A stretch of 45,622 nucleotides of DNA, from contig NZ_BAKJ01000040.1 of assembly GCF_000614125.1 (NCBI RefSeq), positions 1-45,622 of the forward strand. Reading direction: 5' to 3'. Each line of letters opens with the position of its first letter. Positions within the stretch are counted from its first letter, which is position 1. Positions 10,949-18,475 of this stretch are shown piece after piece. The DNA comes from Bacteroides rodentium JCM 16496. Lineage in GTDB: Bacteria > Bacteroidota > Bacteroidia > Bacteroidales > Bacteroidaceae. The position numbers were made by a program, and so were the translations under genes. The notes beneath the pieces are model-generated. The model did not search any database. It was not told the origin of the DNA and saw only the letters and a list, made by a program, of their open reading frames with translations.

Positions 10949-10986
10949 GAAGCTGCCTCGGAGTTATGAGGTAGCTTCTTCTTTTA
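10949..10986 (+). terminator. Rho-independent terminator after the PUL operon
   Basis: The inverted repeat GAAGCTgCCTC / GAGGtAGCTTC with an 8-base loop is followed by TTCTTTTATTT. It lies about 90 bases after the GH3 stop and before the glyS promoter, separating the two units. Confidence 0.8.
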
Positions 10987-11040
10987 TTTGGTAATAAGAT
11001 AAATTAATACCCTCCGTGTCCTACTTACGATATAAATCCC

Positions 11041-11048
11041 TATCTTTG
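11041..11048 (+). promoter_or_regulatory. Bacteroides-type -7 promoter box of glyS
   Basis: TATCTTTG matches the Bacteroidetes -7 consensus TAnnTTTG. It is 52 bases before the glyS ATG, just after the upstream terminator. No clear TTTG -33 box is seen about 20 bases upstream. Confidence 0.65.
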
Positions 11049-11100
11049 TGGCGTTTTTTAGCTGAAAATAAGATTCAAATTAATTTAGATACAACAGAAA

Positions 11101-12641
11101 ATGGCACAAGAAGACGTTTTTAAGAAACTCGTATCACACTGTAAGGAATATGGTTTTGTGTTCCCTTCCAGCGATATTTATGATGGACTGGGAGCTGTGT
11201 ATGACTATGGTCAGATGGGTGTGGAACTGAAAAATAACATCAAGCAATACTGGTGGCAGAGCATGGTGCTGCTGCACGAAAACATTGTCGGTATCGACTC
11301 GGCAATCTTTATGCACCCCACCATCTGGAAAGCCAGCGGACACGTGGATGCTTTCAATGACCCTTTGATTGACAACCGCGATTCCAAGAAACGTTATCGT
11401 GCCGATGTGTTGATAGAAGACCAGCTTGCCAAGTACGATGACAAGATAAACAAAGAAGTGGCCAAAGCTGCCAAGCGTTTTGGGGAGGCTTTCGATGAGG
11501 CTCAGTTCCGCAGTACCAACGGTCGTGTGCTGGAACACCAGGCCAAGCGTGATGCCTTGCACGAACGTTTTGCCAAAGCTTTGAACGATAACAACCTGGA
11601 CGAACTCCGCCAGATTATCCTTGACGAAGAAATCGTTTGCCCTATCAGTGGCACAAAGAACTGGACAGAGGTACGCCAGTTCAATCTGATGTTCTCCACC
11701 GAAATGGGTTCTACCTCAGACGGTGCCATGAAGATTTACTTGCGTCCCGAGACGGCACAGGGCATTTTCGTGAACTATCTGAATGTACAGAAGACCGGTC
11801 GCATGAAGATTCCTTTCGGTATCGCCCAGATTGGTAAGGCTTTCCGTAACGAAATCGTAGCCCGCCAGTTCATCTTCCGTATGCGCGAGTTTGAGCAGAT
11901 GGAAATGCAGTTCTTTGTGAAGCCGGGTACGGAGCTTGACTGGTTCAAGAGCTGGAAAGAGACCCGCTTGAAATGGCACAAGGCGCTGGGCTTCGGTGAT
12001 GACCATTACCGTTACCACGACCACGACAAGCTGGCCCACTACGCCAATGCTGCTACAGACATCGAGTTCCTGATGCCTTTCGGCTTCAAGGAAGTGGAGG
12101 GTATTCACAGCCGTACAAATTTCGACTTGTCCCAGCATGAGAAGTTCTCCGGCAAGAACATCAAGTACTTCGACCCCGAGACCAACGAAAGCTATACGCC
12201 GTACGTCATCGAGACCAGTATCGGTGTAGACCGCATGTTCCTCAGCATCATGTCTGCTTCTTACTGTGAAGAGAAGTTGGAGAATGGAGAGACTCGTGTT
12301 GTCTTGAAGTTGCCTGCTGCACTGGCACCCGTGAAACTGGCCGTAATGCCGTTGGTGAAAAAAGACGGTCTGCCCGAAAAGGCACGCGAAATCATTGACA
12401 GCCTGAAGTTCCACTTCCACTGCCAGTATGACGAGAAAGACTCCATCGGCAAGCGTTACCGCCGCAGGATGCCATCGGTACCCCGTACTGTGTCACCGTG
12501 GATCATCAGACTTTGGAAGATAACTGTGTGACGCTGCGTAATCGTGACACCATGCAGCAAGAACGCGTGGCTATCTCTGAACTGAATAATATTATTGCAG
12601 ACCGTGTAAGCATCACATCGTTGCTGAAAACCTTGCAGTAA
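11101..12641 (+). CDS. glyS: Glycyl-tRNA synthetase (frameshift near 12466)
   Basis: Class II glycyl-tRNA synthetase of the single-chain type, charging tRNA-Gly in the cytoplasm. The start region 'HCKEYGFVFPSSDIYDGLGAVYDYG', the motif-2 region ('AQIGKAFRNEI', 'FRMREFEQMEMQFF') and 'SIGVDRMFL' near the end of the catalytic core are clear. The open frame stops at 12531 after 'KRYRRRM', but the next frame continues 'QDAIGTPYCVTVDHQTLEDN' and 'NNIIADRVSITSLLKTLQ' to a stop at 12639-12641. Adding one C in CGCCGC(C)AGG near 12466 gives 513 residues, the normal length. The C-terminal anticodon-binding domain would be lost otherwise, and the gene is essential, so this is almost certainly a sequencing error. 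Confidence 0.93.
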
Positions 12642-12651
12642 GAATAGGGTT

Positions 12652-12750
12652 AATTACAAATTATAAATTACGGGGGTGCGTAGTGTGAATGCCACTTGTT
12701 TTTTGTAATTCGTAATTTGTAATTCGTAATTAATGAATATTTTGTAATTA
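12652..12750. repeat. Heptamer-arm palindromic repeat, intergenic copy
   Basis: This fills the glyS-FKBP gap. The left arm is built of ATTACAA/ATTATAA-like units, followed by a GC-rich core (12672-12695, starting GGGGGTGCG). The right arm holds units of TTGTAAT and TCGTAAT that complement the left arm. It runs right up to the FKBP start codon and so may form the 5' end of that message. Confidence 0.6.
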
Positions 12751-12756
12751 ATGAAA

Positions 12757-13389
12757 ATGAGAAAAGGACTTTTGTTTTTGCCTTTCCTGCTGTTGCTGGT
12801 GGGTGCTTTCATCTCTTGTGAAGAAGTGGAGGAGGCTGGAAAGTATGATAACTGGAGAGAACGTAATGAGGCATTTGCTGACTCGATAAAAAGGCTGACT
12901 GGTGAGAACTATGTGGCCACAGCAGAGCAGGCTGACGCTATGGAGCTCGGTAAACTGTATGCCATACAGACGACTGCCAGTACTACCGAAGGTGCCCAGT
13001 ATGTGTATTGCAAGAAGCTTGTGAAAAATGAGACAGGAGAACGTCCGTTATATACGGGATATCATTCTACCGTCAGTGCTTTTTATTACGGAACTTTAAT
13101 TGTAGGTGATCAATTCGATGGGAATTTTGATGGATACAGTGCGCTGGATACTAACATACCATTGAGTTCATTGAAAGAACCGACAGTTTTTGATTCTCCT
13201 GCCACTTTTGCTGTGGCAGGTGTACTTCCCGGATGGACAGCAGCCTTGCAGTTGATGCGGGCAGGTGAACGCTGGATGCTATATATACCTTGGCAAAGTG
13301 CTTATGGCTCCAGTGGCAATAATGATGGAACAATCCCCGGATATACCGCATTGACATTTGATTTATTGCTGGAACGTATTGTTGAATAA
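12757..13389 (+). CDS. FKBP-type peptidyl-prolyl isomerase-like lipoprotein
   Basis: A lipoprotein of about 210 residues with signal 'LLLLVGAFISC' and an FKBP fold in the C-terminal half. Family-typical segments are 'VYCKKLVKNETGERPLYTGYHS', 'VSAFYYGTLIVGDQFDG', 'GVLPGWTAALQLMRAGERWMLYIP' and the closing 'YGSSGNNDGTIPGYTALTFDLLLERI'. The conserved 'G-W--AL--M--G-----IP' pattern is the FKBP active-site wall, so the protein probably helps fold proteins in the periplasm. An in-frame ATG also exists at 12751; the second ATG at 12757 is preferred because it begins the usual MRKG...hydrophobic leader, though the choice is uncertain. It probably shares transcription with glyS and is closed by a strong hairpin. 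Confidence 0.82.
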   Translation: MRKGLLFLPFLLLLVGAFISCEEVEEAGKYDNWRERNEAFADSIKRLTGENYVATAEQADAMELGKLYAIQTTASTTEGAQYVYCKKLVKNETGERPLYTGYHSTVSAFYYGTLIVGDQFDGNFDGYSALDTNIPLSSLKEPTVFDSPATFAVAGVLPGWTAALQLMRAGERWMLYIPWQSAYGSSGNNDGTIPGYTALTFDLLLERIVE

Positions 13390-13407
13390 CCAGGTATGCA
13401 TATAATA

Positions 13408-13440
13408 AAGTGGTGAAGGTTTTTCTTCACCACTTTTTTT
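13408..13440 (+). terminator. Terminator between the convergent FKBP gene and the peptidoglycan operon
   Basis: AGTGGTGAAG, a short T-rich loop, CTTCACCACT, then a run of seven T. On the other strand the stem is flanked by an A/T-rich stretch, so it may also stop the convergent operon that ends at 13474. Confidence 0.85.
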
Positions 13441-13473
13441 ATTATACTTTTCCGATAGAGGGAAGGATAGTAC

Positions 13474-15394
13474 TTATATTTTCTTCTTAATGGCCTTTAC
13501 CCAGATTTTGTATCCATCCTCATTCAAATGCAGTCCGTCGCCGGTCAACTCACTGCGTAGTACATTTGTTCCCTTCTCTGTAAATAGTGGAAAAAGATTG
13601 ATGTAGGCAATGCCTTCCTCTTTGGCAAGCGCCTCCAGGCGGGCGTTGATTGCCGGAACCATATCGGTCTTTCCGGTCAGTCTCTTGTATCGTCCGAAAC
13701 TTTCATTGAAAGGGAGCAGGCTTTGCAGGTAGAGTTTTGTGTCGGGAGATTCTTTCCGGATGCGTTCCACCGTCATGCGAATCATGTCTGCAATACTGTC
13801 TGGTGCCAAGTCATGGGAGATGTCATTGACCCCGATAAGCAGGAACAGCTTGGCGGGATGTCCGGGAAGTATCTGATGCAGGCGGTCATAGATACCCATC
13901 ACTTCATCACCGATGATGCCGCGATTACGTACGTTCTTGTCACCAAGACGGGCAGACCAGTCACCGCCACCTTCAGTCAGGCTATTGCCAAGCATCACGA
14001 TGTCCTTGCTTGTAATGGCAGGCTCATCCATAAACTGTAGGAAACGTTTGTAGTAATGGTCTGTATAAACACGCGGAATGGGGCAGATGGAAGCCGCCAC
14101 AGCGTTGGCAACCAATGAACGCAGGCGAACTACGCTGTGTCCGTCTTCCGGATGTACGGCGTTGATAAGGAGTATGACGGAAGTGTCATTGTCCGGATCA
14201 ATAATGATGGAGGTACCCGTGTAGCCGGTATGCCCATAGGTATTAGGACCAAACAAATCTCCATTGTTGGAGGCATAGGCTGTAAAATTATCCCAACCGA
14301 GAGTGCGTCCCAGACTGGCGGTAGCACGTGGCACAGTACGCATGGCTTTGACACCCAGCGGACTCAGGATGCGGCGTCCGTTCCATTCGCCTCCGTTTTG
14401 CAGGGCTGCGCAGAGTATGGCAATATCATCAGCACAAGAGAATACTCCTGCATTACCGCTGATACCTCCGTTCATGACACGTGCCAGCGGGTCATGAACT
14501 TGTCCGCAGAGAACTTGTCCATTAGGTTGCTTTTCAGTGGGGGCAATGTCTTTTAATGTACAATGTACAATGGACAAAGGACAATTGGCTGCGCGGTCAT
14601 GTTGTACGGTCCTGCCCTTCTTTGTACATTGTACATTGTGAATTGTACATTGTGAGTTGTCTGTTGTAATCCAGTTACCATCCTTATCACGTTGGCAAGG
14701 CAGATAGTCGGTATGCTCCATGCCGAGTACATCAAATAGGTTTTCACGTGCAAAGTCACGCAGGCTCTGTCCGCTTATAGTCTCGATAATGTGCTGCAAG
14801 GTGATGAAGTTGAGGCAACTGTATTGAAAATCAGTCTGCGGCTTGAAGTCGCGTTTACAAGTAGCAATATATTCCATAAGCATCGGGATTGGGAGAACCG
14901 TACTGCTTTTCCAGCTCGGCTACCGGTGCATAGGGAGGAAGACCGGAAGTGTGTGTCATCAAGTCGGCAATGCGGATAACCTTTTTCTCTTTGCCGTCTT
15001 CGCTTTCCCAATTCTTGAAATGGGGTATGTAGAGGCTGACTGGATCCAGCATGCGGAGTTTGCCGCGTTCTGCCAGTATCATCGTACATACGGCAGTCGA
15101 CATGGATTTGCTGCAGGATGCCATGTCAAAGACAGTATTGGTAGTCATAGGCTCCACATTGGGATAAACACGCTTGTTGCCGTAAGCTTTCAGATAGGCC
15201 ATCTTGCCGTTACGTACTACAGCAAGTACGGCACCGGGAATATCCTTGTTGGAGATGGCTGTTTCAATCGCTTCGTCAGCATACATCAACTTGCGGGAGT
15301 CCATTCCCACTTGTTCAGGGGCTACGCGTTGCAAGGGTTGCGCGGTGGCAGCTTGCAGACAAAGAGAAAAGAGAAAAAAATATATTGCTTTCAT
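13474..15394 (-). CDS. Serine hydrolase (beta-lactamase/PBP class C) fused to SGNH/GDSL hydrolase (frameshift near 14880)
   Basis: An exported two-domain protein of about 640 residues. The start is the ATG at 15394, which begins a clear signal peptide ('MKAIYFFLFSLCLQAATAQ'). Domain 1 is a class-C beta-lactamase/penicillin-binding-like hydrolase with 'MASCSKSMSTA' (S-x-x-K nucleophile), 'YSCLNF' (Y-x-N type motif) and 'GHTGYTG'. Domain 2 is an SGNH hydrolase with 'IVMLGNSLTEGG' (Ser), 'LIGVNDIS' (Asn) and 'DGLHLNEDGY' (Asp/His). The frame changes at 14876-14883; two bases lost, or one gained, after 'SPNPD' joins it to 'LMEYIATCKRDF'. A heptamer repeat (14553-14666) is translated in frame as an extra ~35 residues. 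As the last gene of the peptidoglycan operon it may cut peptide cross-links or cell-wall esters; that role is inferred. Confidence 0.82.
14553..14666. repeat. Heptamer-arm palindromic repeat inside the serine hydrolase gene
   Basis: The left arm is made of AATGTAC/AATGGAC-type units, the core is TTGGCTGCGC-N2-TCATG with ACGG 21 bases from the core start (14585-14609), and the right arm is made of ATTGTAC/ATTGTGA units that complement the left arm. It is open in the gene frame and adds an insert containing 'VQHDRAANCPLS' between 'GNWITTDN' and 'KDIAPTEKQ'. Confidence 0.8.
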
Positions 15395-15422
15395 AATAAA
15401 GGGATTTAAGAGTGAGTAATAA

Positions 15423-16232
15423 CTAAATCCGGTATGCATCCACTGCCTTCTTCACCGAGCCGTGCATCAACAGCAGTGCCTTGGCTTTGCCATAGTCCAG
15501 TCCGAGTTCCTCTACAATCATACGGGTACCACGGTCCACAAGCTTTTTGTTACTGAGTTGCATATTTACCATCTTGTTGCCTTTCACGCGTCCCAACTGT
15601 ATCATGACGGAAGTGGTAATCATATTCAGTATCATTTTCTGTCCTGTTCCCGATTTCATGCGTGAGCTTCCCGTCACATATTCAGGTCCTACAATCATTT
15701 CGATGGCTACATCTGCCTCTGCTGCCATTGGTGAGTCCGGGTTGCTGGTGATACAGCCGGTCAGTATGCCGTGTTCGCGTGCCTCGTGCATGGCGCCTAT
15801 TACGTAGGGGGTGGTGCCGGATGCGGCAATACCGATGACAATGTCCTTGTCTGTAATATTGCGTTCCGTCAGCTCTTCCCAACCGCGGTGAATGTCATCT
15901 TCGGCATTCTCTACCGGATTCCTTAGTGCAGTGTCACCACCGGCAATCAAGCCGATAACCAGCGTGGGGGGCATACCGAAAGTCGGTGGAATTTCCGAAG
16001 CGTCGAGTACGCCAAGACGTCCACTGGTACCCGCACCCATGTAGAAGATGCGTCCGCCTTGTTTCATGCGGGGCACAATCTGGGTTACCAGTTTTTCTAT
16101 TTGAGGGATTGCCCTCTGTACGGCAAGCGCCACTTTCTGGTCTTCGGTATTGATGTCTTCCAGAATTTCACGGACTGATTTCTTTTCCAAGTCATTGTAG
16201 AGCGATGGTTGCTCTGAGATTTTTACGAACAT
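15423..16232 (-). CDS. murQ: N-acetylmuramic acid 6-phosphate etherase MurQ
   Basis: A 269-residue cytoplasmic etherase that splits MurNAc-6-phosphate into GlcNAc-6-phosphate and D-lactate. It shows the SIS sugar-phosphate fold and the MurQ signature: 'MGAGTSGRLGVLDASE' (65-80), 'GLIAGGDTALRNPVENAEDD' where the catalytic glutamates lie, 'IGIAASGTTPYVIGAM' and 'VTGSSRMKSGTGQK'. It is a little shorter than the E. coli enzyme and lacks part of the C-terminal helical tail, as is common in Bacteroidetes. It follows the kinase gene by 57 bases containing a heptamer repeat. The D-lactate it makes matches the D-lactate-oxidase-like gene in the same operon. Confidence 0.95.
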   Translation of the reverse strand: MFVKISEQPSLYNDLEKKSVREILEDINTEDQKVALAVQRAIPQIEKLVTQIVPRMKQGGRIFYMGAGTSGRLGVLDASEIPPTFGMPPTLVIGLIAGGDTALRNPVENAEDDIHRGWEELTERNITDKDIVIGIAASGTTPYVIGAMHEAREHGILTGCITSNPDSPMAAEADVAIEMIVGPEYVTGSSRMKSGTGQKMILNMITTSVMIQLGRVKGNKMVNMQLSNKKLVDRGTRMIVEELGLDYGKAKALLLMHGSVKKAVDAYRI

Positions 16233-16240
16233 AAGGCACG

Positions 16241-16284
16241 ATATTTACGATTTGACGATTTACAATGTACAATTTACGATTTGT
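16241..16284. repeat. Heptamer-type repeat between murK-like and murQ genes
   Basis: Tandem variants of ATTTACG, ATTTGAC and ATTTACA with ATGTACA in between, filling the short gap between the two genes. This is the single-arm form of the intergenic heptamer family. Confidence 0.55.
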
Positions 16285-16289
16285 CACTT

Positions 16290-17129
16290 TCAGTTGTGAT
16301 ATTTGATGAGTCCTTCCATGGGGCTCTTGATGATTGCACCCAGTTGGATACCCATTTCTTTGGCAGCTTCTGCCAGAACTTCCTTGTAATAGAAGGCTAC
16401 GGAACCGATGAAATGTACTTTTTGATGCTGATAGTCTTCATATTGCATGACGTTGCGTTTAAGGAATGCCTTAAAGCTGTTCAGTACCAAAGCGCGTACA
16501 CAAGGTTCACCCAGATTCTGTGCAAGAAATGGTGACAAGCTTGCCAGGAAGCGGTTTGGGAACGGCTTGCGGTAGACACGGTCGATGATATCAGCAGGTG
16601 TCAGGTCGAACTGTTTGAGGAATTTCTCTTTCAGCTCGGGTGTCATCTGATTTTTCAGGATATCGCCTACCAACAGTTTGCCCAAGCAGGCTCCGCTGCC
16701 TTCGTCTCCCAGGATGAATCCCAGAGGAGATACATTGGTGACAATGCTTTTTCCGTCATAATAGCATGAGTTGGAGCCGGTCCCCATGATGCAGGCAATG
16801 CCTGAGTCATGTCCGCAGAGGCCGCGTGCGGCAGCCAGCATATCGGTATTGACTTCCACTTCATTTTTCACACTGAGGTGTTTGGTTATGGCACGGTGCA
16901 CCATACTTATCTTGTCGGGAAATCCGCATCCTGCACCATAAAAGTATACGGCATCCAGCTCACTTGTCTTCAGCTGAGGTAATAGCGCTGTTGCTATTTC
17001 ATTACTGATTTCTTCTTCCGACTGAAAGAAAGGGTTCGTCCCTTTCGTGAATATCTGTTGGAGAAGTACTCCATTCTCTACAACACACCAATCGGTCTTT
17101 GTAGAGCCACTGTCTGCTATTAGAATCAT
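16290..17129 (-). CDS. murK: MurK-like N-acetylmuramate/N-acetylglucosamine kinase (BadF/BadG ATPase family)
   Basis: A 279-residue sugar kinase of the ASKHA fold. Visible motifs are the N-terminal phosphate-1 loop 'ILIADSGSTKTDW', the glycine-rich 'ACIMGTGSNSCYYDG' (phosphate 2), 'GFILGDEGSGACLGKLL', and the late 'VHFIGSVAFYYKEVL' adenosine region. Proteins of this family phosphorylate GlcNAc and MurNAc at C6. The gene lies between the MurT-like DUF5009 gene and murQ, the same order as the T. forsythia cluster Tanf_08375-08385, where transporter and kinase together allow MurNAc uptake. So MurNAc is the likely substrate; preference for MurNAc over GlcNAc cannot be read from the sequence. Confidence 0.88.
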   Translation of the reverse strand: MILIADSGSTKTDWCVVENGVLLQQIFTKGTNPFFQSEEEISNEIATALLPQLKTSELDAVYFYGAGCGFPDKISMVHRAITKHLSVKNEVEVNTDMLAAARGLCGHDSGIACIMGTGSNSCYYDGKSIVTNVSPLGFILGDEGSGACLGKLLVGDILKNQMTPELKEKFLKQFDLTPADIIDRVYRKPFPNRFLASLSPFLAQNLGEPCVRALVLNSFKAFLKRNVMQYEDYQHQKVHFIGSVAFYYKEVLAEAAKEMGIQLGAIIKSPMEGLIKYHN

Positions 17130-17257
17130 ATAAATAATGTTTAATGTTCAATGTTTAATGATTAGGGGTTAATGATTAATGGTGGGTGATGCTGTTTTTA
17201 ATTATAGGCAACGCATTAATCCTCAAACATTAATCCTTAATCCCTAATCCTTAATCC
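17130..17257. repeat. Intergenic heptamer-arm repeat
   Basis: The left side has repeated TTTAATG/TTCAATG and GATTAATGG units, a core starting GGTGGGTGATGC, then a right arm of TTAATCC/TAATCCC units that complement the left arm (CATTAA against TTAATG). It fills the whole murT-murK gap. No gene or promoter is seen in it. Confidence 0.6.
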
Positions 17258-18442
17258 TTATATTTTGATATATATTTTTCGTTTGTACAACTGGTAGCCG
17301 ATACACCAGTTAATGGCGATAAACAGCAGGGCAAAGGCAAGGGAACCGGCGGTTTCACCGAAAACGGGCATGAGGACTATATTATATAAGAATCCGTGTA
17401 TGCTGATGCTGCCGTCTCCCCACGGGAAACTGATGCTACCGAAAAGTATGCTAAGTACGCCGCCCAATACATACATAAACAGCGGATTCACACCGAATGC
17501 CTCGAAAAACATGCTCCACTTCTTATAGCCTTTCACATCAATAATCCAGATAAGCAATGCCAGAAAACTGGATGCCAGTCCGCAAGTGACGAGTACGTAG
17601 GTAGGAGACCATATTTTCTTGTTGATGGGGCAACCGTAGCTTAGCAGGAAACCGGAGAAAGTAAGGATAACGCCTACCAGAAACAGTGTGATAAGCTGCG
17701 AATTGAGAAATGAGGCACGGTCTTCCGACTTGTTGCCATCCAGCATCAGCCGTCCTACACAGAAGCCCAGCAACACGTGTGCAATAGCAGGGATGGTGCT
17801 TAACAAACCTTCGGGATCTATGCCGTTATCCTTGTACATGTGTGCAGGGGTCAGGATGGCACGGTCTACCACGGAAAGAATGTTTGTTTCATTATAGGCG
17901 AAACCGTTGCCACACATCAACAGTATGAAGTAGCCTATCAATAGGCTGGCTATCAGATAAGGTATATGTTTATGCTTCATGGTTAGTGCAATGATGGAGG
18001 CTGCTCCGTAGCAAAGGGCCAGCCGTTGCATGACACCCAGGATACGGATACGGTCGAATGTCCAGACGGAAGCCCATAGCTTCTCTCCGAAACTGAGGTC
18101 GTCCGGAGCGGAGGCCCAGTAATAGCAGAAACGCGAGAACCAGCCGATAGCCATGCCTATAAGGAAAATGACGATAGTGCGTTTCAGTATCTTCATGCCG
18201 GCGGCGTGGCTGAACTCGAAGTTGTATTTCTTCAGGGAAATGTATGTGGAAATTCCCATGATAAACATGAAGAAGGGAAAGACGAGGTCGGTGGGGGTCA
18301 GACCGTTCCACTCTGCATGCCGCAAGGGGGCATAGATATGTCCCCACGAACCGGGGTTGTTTACCATAATCATACCTGCGATGGTGACACCACGGAGAAT
18401 GTCGAGTGCAAGGATGCGTTTACTTACTTTTGTACTGTTCAT
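17258..18442 (-). CDS. murT: MurT-like MurNAc transporter (DUF5009/COG4299 membrane protein)
   Basis: A 394-residue polytopic membrane protein with about ten hydrophobic helices. The start 'KRILALDILRGVTIAGMIMVNNPGSW' and 'AEWNGLTPTDLVFPFFMFIMGIS' are the signature of the DUF5009/COG4299 family, related to human heparan-alpha-glucosaminide acetyltransferase and YeiB proteins. The family is often labelled acyltransferase. However, the T. forsythia gene in the same position, before a kinase and murQ, was shown to supply MurNAc uptake together with the kinase. On that basis it is probably the inner-membrane MurNAc transporter; assignment of this family to MurT is from recall plus synteny, and an acetyltransferase role remains possible. 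Confidence 0.72.
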   Translation of the reverse strand: MNSTKVSKRILALDILRGVTIAGMIMVNNPGSWGHIYAPLRHAEWNGLTPTDLVFPFFMFIMGISTYISLKKYNFEFSHAAGMKILKRTIVIFLIGMAIGWFSRFCYYWASAPDDLSFGEKLWASVWTFDRIRILGVMQRLALCYGAASIIALTMKHKHIPYLIASLLIGYFILLMCGNGFAYNETNILSVVDRAILTPAHMYKDNGIDPEGLLSTIPAIAHVLLGFCVGRLMLDGNKSEDRASFLNSQLITLFLVGVILTFSGFLLSYGCPINKKIWSPTYVLVTCGLASSFLALLIWIIDVKGYKKWSMFFEAFGVNPLFMYVLGGVLSILFGSISFPWGDGSISIHGFLYNIVLMPVFGETAGSLAFALLFIAINWCIGYQLYKRKIYIKI

Positions 18443-18475
18443 TGTAATATTTGTGTGTTAAGTTAATTATCAATC

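Noticed and set aside
17130..17257. CRISPR-like or invertible-promoter array in the repeat-rich gaps
   Set aside because: Units are 7 bp without unique spacers, no cas or invertase/recombinase gene is near, and no promoter box lies between the arms.
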